A DNA stretch of 64,000 nt from Trifolium pratense (Eukaryota > Streptophyta > Magnoliopsida > Fabales > Fabaceae). Under the pieces are notes generated by a model. The model saw nothing but the letters and a program-made list of their open reading frames with translations, ran no database searches and was not told where the DNA came from. The stretch spans positions 7,998,001 through 8,062,000 of the forward strand of contig NC_060060.1 in assembly GCF_020283565.1 (NCBI RefSeq), read 5' to 3'. Below are positions 34,129 through 45,551 of the stretch, piece after piece. Made by a program: the position numbers and the translations under genes. How positions within the stretch are numbered: the first letter of the stretch is position 1; each line of letters starts with the position of its first letter.

Positions 34129-35099
34129 TGTTGGAAAAATATGACATAGAATTATTTCATTACAATAAATCAAAGAAATATTACAACAAATAAATATGAT
34201 ACATAATAAAATAAAATATAGAATGAGAAGAACTTATCGAATTTGACTGAGGCGTGCAAATGCACTGGGCTTAAGAGTATTTCGCCACCACAGGTAAGTT
34301 ACCCGGTGCAGTTGGTCTCATAGCTAATACCCTCCAGGATACAACAGTCACTTCTTGCTAGCACTGCACGTGAATTAGCAAGGTCTCATAGAACTACTTT
34401 TGGATGCTCAAAGGAACTTAGTTATCATATATGTTGGTGAGTATGTTATATTATTCTTGTATATCCCCCTAAATACACGATCTTCCTACCATTTTATATA
34501 TATCCCAATAGTGCAACGTACCCCTCCAAGTTTTATTGTTAATCAATCCTTTTAATTAGGTACCATGAAATGAAATTGAAGCACAATTAAAAGATGTTTA
34601 ACGGCAACAATATGACCAAGGAACAATAAGTGCATCAAATGGTTAATAATAATTATATATAAATTAACTTTAAAATTGTTATAAACTATTTCTAGAGAAT
34701 AACTAGAATAGAGAAGAAGAAGAGAAAGGGAGAAGAGAAAGGAATAGACTATTGTATTGTTCTATTCAAGGTGTGTGTTTTACATTGTGAGATAGTCATA
34801 TATATAGGAGATTACATGGGCCAAGAATATGGGCCTAGACAAATGGACATCCACATCTATATTATTCATAACACTCCCCCTTGGATGTCCATCGATGATA
34901 TGCCTCATTAAAACCTTACTATTAAAAACCCAGTGGGAAAAATCATAGTGAAGGAAAAAGAGTACAACATCTTTTGTGTGTGAACTGCCTCGTTAAAAAC
35001 CTTACCAGGAAAACCCAGTGGGACAAAACCACGGTGAAGGGAAAAAGAGTGCAGAACATATTTATATCTCCCCCTCATAAAGACAATTGTATATGAGAC

Positions 35100-38000
35100 G
35101 AAGAAACTCAAATAATCTTATGTAGTTGTAGTAGTTGCTCAAAAGTTTTACTTGAAGTTGACTTTGTAGAAAGACCTGTCTTATCTTCTTGATCATATAC
35201 TCTTATCCAAATATGTAGTTTGTGCGACATTATCTTCATGTTGAATCGTTGCAAGAACCCTTTAGAAGAAAACTCACAAATTCTTGTATCTGATGAATCA
35301 TATACTTCAACCAAATCACATTCTTGATTTATCTTCTATAGTGCTCATCTTTCCTCATCATTTTGTTTCATGAGATTGTTATTGTTGTTTGTTTCATAGA
35401 TCTCCATGAGTAATTGTACTTCTTCATGTGAACATATAGTTTGTTTGTGATTTATACCTTTACGAGGATTAAACAAATTACCTGCATATCTAAAATAGCA
35501 AAGTATATACTTGATGATATATTGACAACAAATAATAGGTTAACAATGTATTTGTCCCCATTAGAACCAAAATGTGGTGCTTCAGGACCAATTAGTTCTT
35601 CACCATTTACTCGAACTCTAAAATGACATTTGTTTACATCGACGATCTTACAAAAATTAGGGTATGTAATTGATCTTATAGAATCATTTTAGAACCTTTT
35701 GTATATAAGCTTCATGATTCACAAAATATTCTTCAAATACTTATTTTGTAATAAATGACAATATCTCAAGCTCTTTGGGAGTCTCTTGATGATACAATCT
35801 TAAACAAATTTATTGCCAAATATTTTCTTAAAATGAACAAATTGTCATTTTCATATTTCTCACTTGGAAATATTCAACATGCATATAGATGTTGCTTGAG
35901 TATATAAGGAGACTTATTCATCTTTATTAAGTCATCTCTCCAATATATATGTGTCTTACGAAAATTAAATCCTTCTGAGATTTTCATATAATCATCATTA
36001 TCAAGTGAGCTTGTCAAATACGTTAAAACACATATTTCACATAAATTGAGTATTTCATATGCTACTCAACTTAATTAATTACAAAGAAGTTTTGGAATTC
36101 ACTTTAGGTGAATAGGCTTCTTGAAAATCAATGATAGACATTTATCAATATACTTGAATAACAATTCAAACTCTAAATATTTGATTTTCATTATTTTTCT
36201 CTTGAAAATTTATTCATATCGAATTATTTCCATCTGCAGATGGAATGGACTATTGGTCCAAAAACATTCCGCTTTGCAAAGCTAGTTTAATTTTGTATCA
36301 ATTGCGTCTATCTATTTAGTCAATCATTTCATTGTCTATAATCCTTAATAGACTTTGATTTATGATCCTCATTATTTCTTATCATATATAGCGCTATATT
36401 ATATAAATAAACATCGTCAACGTTGATTTTTCTTTCGGTTTCATCGTATTCCATTCATGACATAATTCGTCGAGATCTCTTTATTTTCATAAATTTCAGG
36501 TACCTGATAAGTTCTTATGGAACTAGAGAATTAATTATGTCAAATAATCTTTTCATATCCTCACTTGGGTCATCTTTCTTTTTAGCTCCTTTTCTTATTT
36601 GAGGATTTTAATCTTTGGAACCGACTGACCTACCACGCTACAGGGTGGTTAAAATTCATTTGTAATATAAGATTGTCCAACAGGGATATCCATTTTGATT
36701 GGAGCATTAGCAGCTGATAGTTGATTTCATAAACTTTGCAAATGATACATCTTTTGAACATCTGGTTCAATCTATTTTATATGAGGATCAAGATGAGATA
36801 ATAATAACTATTTATTTCAAGTGATTCATTTGAACTTCAGGTTCATATTTTTCAGCTGCTTATTCCCTCCCCCTAATATTGGGAAAACTAATTCATCATC
36901 ACTTGAAAATTATCCTTCTAGGCTACAAACAAGTCCCTATTGGCTCAATATAATTTATAAGGGATGAAGAGTTGTATCAAATATATTTTCCCAATATTCT
37001 TTAATAATTCATCGTATTGCATTATATTGGAGCAATTGGAACATACCAACACATCCAAGAATGCTTATATGAAAAATATTAGAGTATAAAACTAAACTTA
37101 ATTGTAAGTTAAGGGGAAGACTTTCGTATAATAAGTTATTGGCTTGAGCGAATCAATATCTCAACATATATATTTAAATGTTCCCAAAATATAAAATAGA
37201 ACATAGAAGTATTGATCTCATAAGTATCGATCATGTAATTAACTTTAGACGTCTAAAGAATGGATCTTCAAGTCCATTATTATTTTTGTTTGTATGAACA
37301 TATTCTACAAGATGTTCGGTATAAATTTCAATTAACATATGATACTTATCAAATACTTTCTAGAATAATATATACATAATGAGCTCTCAAAAATAATCTC
37401 ACAAACTTTTGGTTGTGAGTTGATAACTAACATACATGTGACCATTTAGTTGATGCATCAATTAAAATTATAGAAATTTAATTGGTCCACATGATCGGTG
37501 TATTGATTTATAAATATCACCTTATATATAAAATAAGAGACGCTCGTTTACTAAATTTATCAATTTTCTTCGGGAACTAGTAATACACAAAAAGTGTTAG
37601 ATTGAATGAACTTCTGGCCATTCAATACATATTCATAGAAATTTTTCGCTTCATAATAGACCAGAAATGACCCAACTGATCTTGCCAATTATTTCCGTCG
37701 TTTCTTGTTTCAATATGATATTCATTTATGTGAATATCCTTCGGTAACAAATTTCTTTAAGACTTAAAATATAAAATACATTAGCAAAGTGCAACTTTGT
37801 TTCTCGATATAACAATGCATTGTCTCTTCTGGAGCCTTCAATAATTTTCGTACTACCAAATATAAAATTTAATTTTTCATGAATAGTAGTATCAATGAAT
37901 ATTTTCAAGCTAAACAAATATGTTTCTACAAAAAAATCTTTTCGGTGGAACACAATAAAAAAAAAGTAATAATTTATTTGTATGAGAATTAAAAGAGTAA

Positions 38001-39060
38001 AAATATAGTAACCGAATAATTAAAATATAGTAACAATTAAAAGATTTTAAAATTAAAATCAATCAATTGATTTAAATATGTAACCGAATAATTAAAATCA
38101 ATTTATGTTTGCAAGGAATAATATTTTTTTTTTTTTTAAGAGCAAAGAATAATTATTATTATGAGAGGAAGAAAAAAAACGTTTGAACCATATGCATTCA
38201 ATCACGAGTTTAATATATCAATAATATCCATCCAATGTATGTACAACAATGGATATACAAAATATTCTTGAACTTTTTTTTTTATTTTTCAAAGTTGCTA
38301 CTTCAAGAGCATATTCAAGAGACATAAATAATTCTTCTATTGATTTCCTTTTAATTTTGGTTCACATTATACCAAGATCAAATATATCATATAGATTGTA
38401 ATCATGTTGTAAAATTTTGTAAGTTCTTTAGGAACTTAACAATATATCTCTATCAACAATGGCTATGGAAAAATTACAATTTTCCAATCCTTTTGGAATA
38501 CTTGATATTAAACTTTTGCTTATTCAAGAACTATATCTTTAGGGAAATTAAAATATTAGTTCTTCAAGAATTATACCACCAATATTTATAAACATTGATT
38601 ATGAAAAATTGTTCTTGAGCGATACTACAAGAAATGCTTTAATATTGAATTTTAAGTTCTTCAAGAACTATACAAATAATTTTTCATTAACAATGGTTCG
38701 GGAAATTCATATTCTTTGAGTAATCCATCGGAGATCATTATTATTAAAGTATTAGTTCTTCAAGAACTATATCACAAGTGATCTTCATAATGATTAAGAA
38801 TAATTTATTCCTTGTGCATTCAATTGAATTTTCCTTTTTTCTTCTTTAGTTCTTCAGGAACTAATTTGCCCACTTTTTACTCTTTTTTTTCATTATTTTT
38901 TCTTTCACTTCTAGTGAGAAGCCGAAATTTTAAAGTTAACACAGTCATGACTATTACCACGACCATGACCACAAATTTTTTTTCATGGTAATCGTGTGTT
39001 ACTACATTCACTTATGGGAATGAAGTAACATCAGTGGGTTAGGTTTCATTCACTTCTGGG
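35100..39060 (-). pseudogene. Degenerate copia gag-pol remnants
   Basis: Minus-strand reading gives, from right to left: a gag-end-like Gly/Arg-rich patch with CGHGRGNSHDC (about 38935-38980); a pre-integrase piece LGHFWSIMKRKI (37640-37690); an integrase core piece starting CGPIKFL (about 37300-37560); the INT-RT linker with a PIKMDIPVGQ-like stretch and a GR.VGSKD.NP-like stretch (36590-36720); and an RNase H tail resembling the usual LFTKSLP..TFEKL ending (35107-35180). Stops and frameshifts interrupt every piece, so no functional product is expected. The order matches a copia polyprotein on the minus strand. Confidence 0.75.
38300..38860 (-). repeat. Palindrome array in copia leader, distal part
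   Basis: Imperfect palindromes of the form AGTTCTTCAAGAACT recur every 50-90 bp (for example near 38415, 38525, 38568, 38668 and 38755). They belong to the same array as 40480-40995, from which they are separated by the MULE at 39379-40375 and gag-like sequence. Confidence 0.55.
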
Positions 39061-39369
39061 AATGCTTTTTCATTCATTTATCATTGATATATACTATCAT
39101 CAAATAATAAAATTAAGCAAATAATTAGATAAACATAGTAAACACAGTCTAATAAAAGATAATTCCAATTATTTTTATTAATACTAATATAATGTAACGT
39201 ACTAAAATTTTATAATGCAAATTAAATAGTAACATAATGAAATTAATAATAATTATAATGTAACATATGCTATGAATGAGATTAATTAGTAACTTATTGA
39301 AAATAAATTAGAATATTTTTATGCTTTAGCTTTACAATATGATGATACATATTAAATTATTATTATTAT

Positions 39370-40384
39370 TATTATTTAGGCTTAAATGCAGTTTTGCCCC
39401 CCCTGTTTTGATTAAATCGGAATTTTACCCCCCCTGTTTTAAAACGCGGACTTTTACCCCCCCTGTTTTATAATTTTTTGGATTTTGCCCCCCCTAAAAT
39501 TCTGCTTTCGAGTCACAACTTTAAAGCTTCGCACACAACTCAATTTTAATCAATAATTCACCAAAAGGATACCGAAATGACCGTAATCGAGTTATCTTTC
39601 CACATAATCAAACCCCACTGAATTTGGAGTTACAAAGAGAGATTAATTACCGTTTTAGTGAAGGTATGTCCCTCAAAATTCTGCAAACAATCTGCTTTCG
39701 AGTCACAACTTCAAAGCTTCGCATACAACTCAATTTGGATCCATAATTCACCAAACGGCTACCGAAATGACCGTAATCGAGTTAGATTTCCACAGAATCA
39801 AACCTCACTAAATTTGGAGTTACAGAGAGAGATTAATTACCGTTTTAGTGAAGGTATGTCCAATTACTAATTCTGCAGAAATCTAATTGTGATCTTCAAA
39901 TTCAACATCGTCTACTGAACACATCGTAACTCCAAATTCGACGAAATTGAAATGCCAACAAGGGTAATTTCGTTAGATTTCCATACATGTAAATATTATT
40001 AAAAAATGAGCTACAGGGTGAGAGGAATGACAAAAATACCAGTAGTAGTTTCATACGATAATTAATTTGAATAGACCTTCACTAAAACGGTAATTAATCT
40101 CTCTCTGTAACTCCAAATTTAGTGGAGTTTGATTCTGTGGAAAACTAACTCGATTGCGGTCGTTTCGGTACCAGTTTGGTGAATTATTGATCCAAATTGA
40201 GTTCTGTGCGAAGCTTTGAACTTGAGGCTCAGAAGCAGATTTTATGCAAAATTTTGGTGGGGGGCAAAATCCAACAAATTATAAAATAGGGGGGGTAAAA
40301 TTCCGCATTTTAAAATAGGGGGGGTAAAATTCCGCATTTTTCAAAATAGGGGGGGGGTAAAACTGCATTTAAGCCTATTATTTA
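39370..40384. mobile_element. MULE with perfect 9-bp target duplication and poly-C blocks
   Basis: Element 39379-40375 is flanked by TATTATTTA on both sides (39370-39378 and 40376-40384). The ends are GGCTTAAATGCAGTTTTG and its inverse, a terminus I associate with legume MULEs. The left arm has four CCCCCCC blocks at about 28-bp spacing (39405-39495). Two direct copies of a roughly 170-bp unit follow (39500-39670 and 39690-39860, CTGCTTTCGAGTCACAACTT...GTTTTAGTGAAGGTATGTCC). The right arm holds one inverted copy of that unit (40075-40245) and inverted GGGGGG blocks. No transposase seen. Confidence 0.85.
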
Positions 40385-40439
40385 TTATTATTATTATAAC
40401 AATAAATAAAAATAAATTCAATAAAAATTATAAATAGCC

Positions 40440-40995
40440 AAAACTCTAAAAAAATTGATAAAGCTATCCTTCAGGGATGCATGTATATGTATTTTGAATT
40501 CTTCTGGAATTCATAAGAAATAATTTATAAGAAGTTCTTCAAGAACTATATAACATCATTATAATGTAAAATTAATCATTTATGCAATTCTTCAGGAATG
40601 CATACAACATCGAGTTCTTCAGGAACTGTATAACATATATTATAATGTAATAGGAATACATATATTGGTGCAATCCTTCAGGGATGCATAAATATATTGA
40701 ATTATTCATGAGTTCTTCAAAAACTCTATAAATATAATAGATCTTATCAATTATTTTGTACATCCTTCAGGGATGTGTCCCAATTGAATTCATCAAGATT
40801 TCATGGAGAACAAAATTTGGATTTTTAAGTTCTTTAAGAACTATATAATAGATCAAATCAGTTATTTTTTTTCAATCCTTCAGGGATTGATATTTTAGAA
40901 GCGTAGGTTTATGAATCTTCAGGATTCATATTTTAAAATTTCATCATACTATGAATCTTCAGGATTCATATTTTAAAAATTTTACTACGATACTT
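40440..40995 (-). repeat. Array of CTTCAGG-centred palindromes (copia leader)
   Basis: At least ten short imperfect palindromes share a centre TTC(A/T)GG or TTCAAG with varying arms, such as GAATCTTCAGGATTC (twice, near 40915 and 40957), ATCCTTCAGGGAT, GTTCTTCAGGAAC and TTCTTCAGGAATGC. In element orientation they lie between the PBS and gag, that is, in the RNA leader. Confidence 0.6.
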
Positions 40996-41409
40996 CTGGA
41001 TCGTAGACTGTGAATCAATATGAAAAAAAACGAAAAAAATAGAATAAAAAAATACAAGAAATAAAATTATCACCTCTCATGGTTGCTATACCTTTCTAGA
41101 GAGGGGAGAGAGACTATCGTGCTGATAACGTGTTATAAACTATTTCTAGAGAATAACTAGAATAGAGAAGAAGAAGAGAAAGGGAGAAGAGAAAGTAATA
41201 GACTATTGTATTGTTCTATTTAAGGTGTGTGTTTTACATTGTGAGATAGTCATATGTATAGGAGATTACATGGGCCAAGAATATGGGCCTAGACAAATGG
41301 ACATCCACATCTATATTATTCATAACAAAAATAATTTTTAAGATAAATATCCAACAGTCTTAGTTCTCCACTTTTAAAACTTGTCATAATTCTTTCTATC
41401 TTAGCTTAA

Positions 41410-41427
41410 TTGCTTGAGGACAAGCAA
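41410..41427 (+). other. Gypsy 3'-end hairpin TTGCTTG-AGGA-CAAGCAA
   Basis: A perfect 7-bp stem with a 4-nt AGGA loop sits 20 bp before an LTR start (TGATACCTC at 41448). An identical hairpin precedes the Athila-type LTR at 57096, and a variant precedes the LTR at 51866. Confidence 0.65.
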
Positions 41428-41447
41428 TAGTTATAGCATGGGGTATT

Positions 41448-42698
41448 TGATACCTCTAAAATATGCATGGTTTTAGAAGTTATTTTACTTAATAAACTTT
41501 GCTTATTGTTCAAGTTATTGAAACATTTTACTACATTTTCCTTGTTTTGCATTTTGTAGGTTCAAACACCTGAACAAGTGGAAATGAGTGTATTTTTTAG
41601 GGTAAATTGATGGATATTTAATCATGACATCATATGTGCTCTAAAGGGACACTTCCTTCATGAAGGGATAATGGAAAATGAAGTCAAGGATGATACTTTC
41701 GTGCATTATGGTATTCCTAGCCTTTACATTTTGATTTAAGAAGTGGAAAACCAAAGATCAAGGTGATAATTTCGTGCATTATGGCATTTCTAGCCGTGAC
41801 AGCTCTTGCAGTCATAATTTGGCAGTTTTGGCTCTTTGTAATATTCCAACCTTACTAACACTAATTAGCACTTATTTCATACTTATCCTTTGGTGGACGA
41901 ATTTGGCTCATATTGGAGGTTATATATAGCTGTCCTCCCTTTGTAAAACTCACCAATCCAAGCTTGTGACAAAATCACTTCATATAATAAAAAATCTTCA
42001 GTTTATTTTCTGTTTGTTGTTGCTCTTGTTCATACATTATTTAGTTTGTTTTAGTGTCACCATGTCTAGGTGTGAGTAGTCCACCCACACCTTGAGATCA
42101 TGAAGAGTAGTTTATAATGTAGGTTGGTGATCCTTTTCCTATGTATTGTGGTTGATTGTCATTACTAGCAAGTATATCATAAAAGATAGATGTTCTTGTT
42201 GAATATTCCAAGGTGCTGATGAAGAACCGATAGGCAAAGTCAGTACCCATCCTCTATCATCTATGGTCGGAGTATTGCCCAAACTGTGCGTTTGGGGATG
42301 TGTGGGTGATTGAATCTATGGTTACCTATAGCGATTGACGACATGGAGGAGAGAATTTCACAACCTATAGCTTACTTTTAAAAAGGATGTTTTCACATGG
42401 CAAATGTATGTTTGGGAAATGGTTAAAAACTTGTGTTATAGATGAAATCCATGATCTTGAGGGTCTTTAAATTATAAGTAAAATTTGTTATAAGTTACTA
42501 GTTTGTTTTGCTCACTAAAAACAAAAAAATAATCACCATCACTATTCTTCAAAATCATCATTATCATCATCACTATTTCTCTAATATTTTCATATAAGTT
42601 TTCTTGAATCAAACTATACATACCCTATTACTCATTAGTCAATGTGGATTCGATACTCTTTATTACGACGACATACTCGTGCACTTGCGAGCGTGTCA
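41448..42698 (+). mobile_element. Gypsy (Athila/Tat-type) LTR remnant
   Basis: It starts TGATACCTCTAAAATATG directly after the conserved gypsy hairpin and a weak purine tract (CATGGGGTATT). It ends near GTGTCA after the LTR-terminal pattern GATTCGATACTCTTTATTAC...ACTCGTGCACTTGCGAG. The sequence to its left across the nest is probably the element's internal 3' end. The bases after 42699 (TGGCTCCGTAGTCCCTG) weakly resemble a tRNA-Asp-type PBS. The LTR contains no gene, and the partner LTR is not in the window. Confidence 0.55.
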
Positions 42699-42799
42699 AA
42701 TGGCTCCGTAGTCCCTGCATAGTTTACGAAGAAGGCACACAATATTGGATTGAAAACTTTTTGATAAATGCTTTGGTACTTTACATTTTGTTTAGATAT

Positions 42800-43678
42800 A
42801 ATATTTTTTGAGTTTTGCAACATTCCACGTTCTAGGGATTTGTTCGCGTTTGGAGAGTGTAGGCTCCTTGGCATGTTGAGGCAGTGACTCTGTATGGTCC
42901 TTCTCAATTCGTAGCTAGTTTCCCATCTCTATAGTTTTTGCCTACTATGTATGCTCAGCGAAGAACTAGATCTCTTGAAAGGAAGTCCCTTGGTTTGACC
43001 TTTTTATATATTGCACTTTGTTGTCGATTTTTTACTACCACTTCAGTAAGTGAATCTAAGTTTCTTGTCTCGTCTAGGAAGTCTAGCTTTTCCCAGATGG
43101 ATTGGGAGTTTTGTCCCTACTAGAGACGGTGTGCTGTCCTTCAACCGAGTTCACCAATCTCCACTGAATCACAACTTTTTGGGGTGTGGTTCTTCGGTCC
43201 AGTTTCCTTTGGTGTCATCTAGCCTCCTCCTTTTCAGTCCTTTAAGGATGACCTTGTTGGCTGCTTCGACTTGCCCATTTGTTTGGGAGTGTTCTATTGA
43301 AGCGAAGTGTTGTATGATATTGAAATCTTTCAAAAGCTTTTGCATCTTTTTATCTGTGAATTGAGTCCATTAAAATCCCAAAACGAGCTACAACATTTAT
43401 TTTAAAGAACTTTATCATTGGCTAGCTTCTGTAATGTTAGCTAGGGCTTCCGCTTCGACCCATTTTCTAAAATAATTCACTGCCACTGTCAGGTACTTCA
43501 ATTGTCTTGGAGTAGTTTTGAGTGGTCCTAAGAGGTCCATCACTCACTTGGAAAATGGCCAAGGGGTTGTATTGGTGTTTAGCTCTGTAGGTGGTGCTAT
43601 GTACATCTCCATGCTTTTGCCACTTCACACATTTTTTGAAAAACTCCTTGGTGTTCTAGACAAGTTATGGCCAATAAT
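42800..43678 (-). pseudogene. Degenerate Ty3/gypsy integrase fragment
   Basis: Read on the minus strand from 43678: a zinc-domain-like KKCVKWQKHGDVH, the core with MDLLGPLK and VAVNYFRKWVEAEALANI, VVARFGILMDSI, NGQVEAANKVILKGLK and RRRLDDTKGNWTEE, then the C-terminal region KVKPRDFLSRDLVLR, GKLATN.EGPYRVTAS and a NVEC-type end near 42830. These are integrase and end-of-Pol motifs of gypsy elements. Several stops and frame changes make it non-functional. The protease, RT and RNase H parts are absent, because the fragment stops exactly where the CACTA end begins at 43679. Confidence 0.75.
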
Positions 43679-43980
43679 CACTAGTACAGAATGAAGATTC
43701 CATGTCGGGCAGAAACCACTTTTCACGTCAGTTTCGGACCCGACGTAAAGACTATCGTCGTTGTAAATCTGGAGATTCCACGTCGGTTCGGTTTTTAACC
43801 GAAGTGGTATCCTGATTTTTCAATTAATTTTTATTAAATAAAAAGGGATTCCACATCCGTGTTTTGTATACCCCGAAGTGAAAAGTAGGGATTTCACGTC
43901 TGTTTTTTATTAAACCCGACGTGGAATGTATTACTTTTTTTTAAAAAAAAATGTTTTTTTTTCCTGCTATACTATTACAT
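43679..43980. mobile_element. CACTA transposon end with subterminal repeats
   Basis: It starts CACTAGTACAGAATGAAG. Within 300 bp there are repeated, alternately oriented copies of GATTCCACGTCGG / CCGACGTGGAAT-type motifs, typical of CACTA/En-Spm subterminal repeats. The opposite end (inverse CACTAGTAC) is not found nearby, so only one end is present or the other has been lost. Confidence 0.6.
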
Positions 43981-44267
43981 GAAGGGGCTGGCATTAGTCA
44001 GCATGGTTGTCAAACTCGCGAGTAGACTCTTAAACTCGTACGAGTTTACGTATCTAGGAAGCAAAAACGAATTGAATCGCTCATAGAATCGATTTTGATA
44101 AACTCGATTAGATTCGAATAGACTCGCATAGACTCGTATAAACTCGTGAGTTTATGGCGAGTTTACGAGTCTATAAATCTTTCTAAAAAAAATTAATTTT
44201 TTTATTAAAAAATCCCCATCCAAAACACAAAATTAAAAAAAAAAATAAAAAAAATTGAAAACCCTTA

Positions 44268-44528
44268 ATGAAGAAAATAATGAGCAAACTGAAGTTAATG
44301 TTGAGCAAGTTGATATTACTGCTAACAATGTTGAGGAACCTGATGTTATTATTACCAATGTTGTGCAATGGTGGCCGCAATGTTGAATTAAGTGGAAGTT
44401 CAAGCAATCCAACCTTGATTAACGACGAAGAAGTTGTGTTATCTGGGGCAGAGTTTGATGATGATGGTGAAGATAATGGTGATGATTATATTGGTGGTGA
44501 TGATGTCACCGGAGCTTTTGATCTTTGA
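44268..44528 (+). pseudogene. Acidic C-terminal remnant, probably of a hAT transposase
   Basis: The last 35 codons (from about SSSNPTLINDEEVVL) end in a strongly acidic tail (FDDDGEDNGDDYIGGDDV), as many plant hAT transposases do. The N-terminal half of the open frame is hydrophobic and looks out of frame; the neighbouring frame reads an acidic NEENNEQTEVNVEQ-like sequence instead. No dimerisation or catalytic domain remains. The hAT assignment rests mainly on the surrounding 8-bp duplication and TIRs. Confidence 0.4.
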
Positions 44529-44643
44529 AGCCATTTTGCTATTTTGTTTGTTTTATTATGGAGCTTTTTTGTCGACAAGTTTGTTTGGAGTTTAACATTT
44601 GAATTTTTATTTGAAAATTGAATTTTATGTTAATTGGTGTTCC

Positions 44644-44645
<2 letters not shown>

Positions 44646-44724
<79 letters not shown>
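44646..44724. repeat. (AT)n microsatellite
   Basis: About 39 AT dinucleotides inside the hAT-type element. Confidence 0.95.
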
Positions 44725-44727
<3 letters not shown>

Positions 44728-45034
44728 GATGTATACTATGAGAATGATATAATTATATGAGAATATGAGAATGAATCTTAACCATTGGATTAAAATACAT
44801 GGATTAAGTGAGTGACAGCCTATCTATTTTTTAATTTTTTTTTACCCATTTTATCGCTTCTTCCTCTCTCGTTTTCTCACTGCATCTCTCATTCTTTCTC
44901 TTTATATATGTCATTTATGAGTAACTTATAGCCTTTTTAAACTCATTTTTAAGTTTCCATAAACTCGTACGAATCGAGTCTACGACCCTTTTCGAGTCTG
45001 AGTAGACTCTCGAGTCTGACAACTTGTTAGTCAG

Positions 45035-45551
45035 TATATATCCATAAAGCTAAAATCAGCAAAATCAATAATTTTTTCATATATCACCTTTAAGCCAAGC
45101 AATTTTTACTTCCTAGTTAACTCCAGTCACTTATCCAAACTTAGAGCTTTACGCTTATTAATATCATGATTTTCACGTGCAACAAATGGAAGAATGACAA
45201 GCTAAAATAACATAATAGATAGATATAGAGAGAAAAAAATAAACACGTTTACAAGGAAAAACAAAACCTAATATGATATTTCCATTGTATCAATGTTATT
45301 TCCATTGTATCTTCCCTTCATCAGTTTGATGTTAGTTATTGCAAGTCGGAAGCAAAATTAAAGACTGCATAATATGATATTCATATGAGTTGTTACGGCT
45401 ATATTTATAATATTAATAAATTACCTTTCAAAGCATGCCCTCAAGACGTTGAATCTCGTTCTTCGGATAGTCAACACCCTTTTCCATACTAGTTTTAGCA
45501 AGTTTCAAGCAGAGGTTACCATAGCTGAAACCTCGACCTCATCTTATTCAG
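45035..45551. other. Non-coding stretch beyond the kinase remnant
   Basis: In the minus direction the kinase sequence fails after about 45552. The rest of the kinase domain is not found here or further left. Confidence 0.5.

Larger units (their letters stand above)
34672..41332 (-). mobile_element. Nested Ty1/copia element, minus strand, decayed
   Basis: Short 197-bp LTRs (34677-34873 and 41131-41327, TGTTATAAAC...TTCATAACA) are flanked by the target duplication AAAAT (34672-34676 and 41328-41332). Three substitutions are seen between the LTRs. On the minus strand the PPT is AAGGGGGAG (34874-34882 inverted) and the PBS region TTATCAGCACGATAG lies just inside the right LTR (about 41114-41128). 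The interior carries recognisable but broken gag and pol remnants and a 1-kb MULE insertion. Confidence 0.85.
34129..41356 (-). repeat. Right (5') LTR of the LARD-like element, split by the copia insertion
   Basis: The pieces 34129-34676 and 41333-41356 sum to 572 bp once the duplicated AAAAT is counted once, matching the intact left LTR. Confidence 0.8.
31191..41361 (-). mobile_element. Non-autonomous LTR retrotransposon (LARD-like), host of a nest
   Basis: LTR copies 31196-31767 and 34129-34676 plus 41333-41356 are each 572 bp and run from TGTTGG to CCAACA. The target duplication GTCTT is at 31191-31195 and 41357-41361. ATCCCCCACAATT at 31768-31780 is an inverted polypurine tract, so the element points to the minus strand and the right LTR is its 5' LTR. 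The internal 2361 bp (31768-34128) has no ORF above about 65 codons and no recognisable gag or pol; it has short repeats such as GACAACACCCCCACATTTGG (about 32650 and 32730). LTRs differ at about six sites by eye. A copia element (34677-41327) splits the right LTR. No canonical PBS recognised. Confidence 0.8.
43994..45034. mobile_element. hAT-type element (44002-45026) with 8-bp target duplication
   Basis: The ends CATGGTTGTCAAACTCGCGA and, inverted, CAAGTTGTCAGACTCGAGAG are flanked by TTAGTCAG (43994-44001 and 45027-45034). Subterminal regions are dense in ACTCGTACGAGTTTA-like motifs (44030-44175 and 44960-45020). It contains the acidic ORF tail at 44268-44528 and an (AT)n run at 44646-44724. 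Confidence 0.75.

Noticed and set aside
34874..35310. Host gene on the minus strand upstream of CACTGGGTTTTCC-type sequence
   Set aside because: This text is the known post-RNase H region of plant copia elements and is followed by the PPT and LTR.
40480..40995. Regular spaced repeats that might suggest a CRISPR-like array
   Set aside because: Units are short imperfect palindromes of varying sequence and spacing in a plant retrotransposon leader; no repeat-spacer structure and no cas genes.
44183..44407. Minus-strand 74-codon frame
   Set aside because: Shadow of the hAT tail region with low-complexity sequence.
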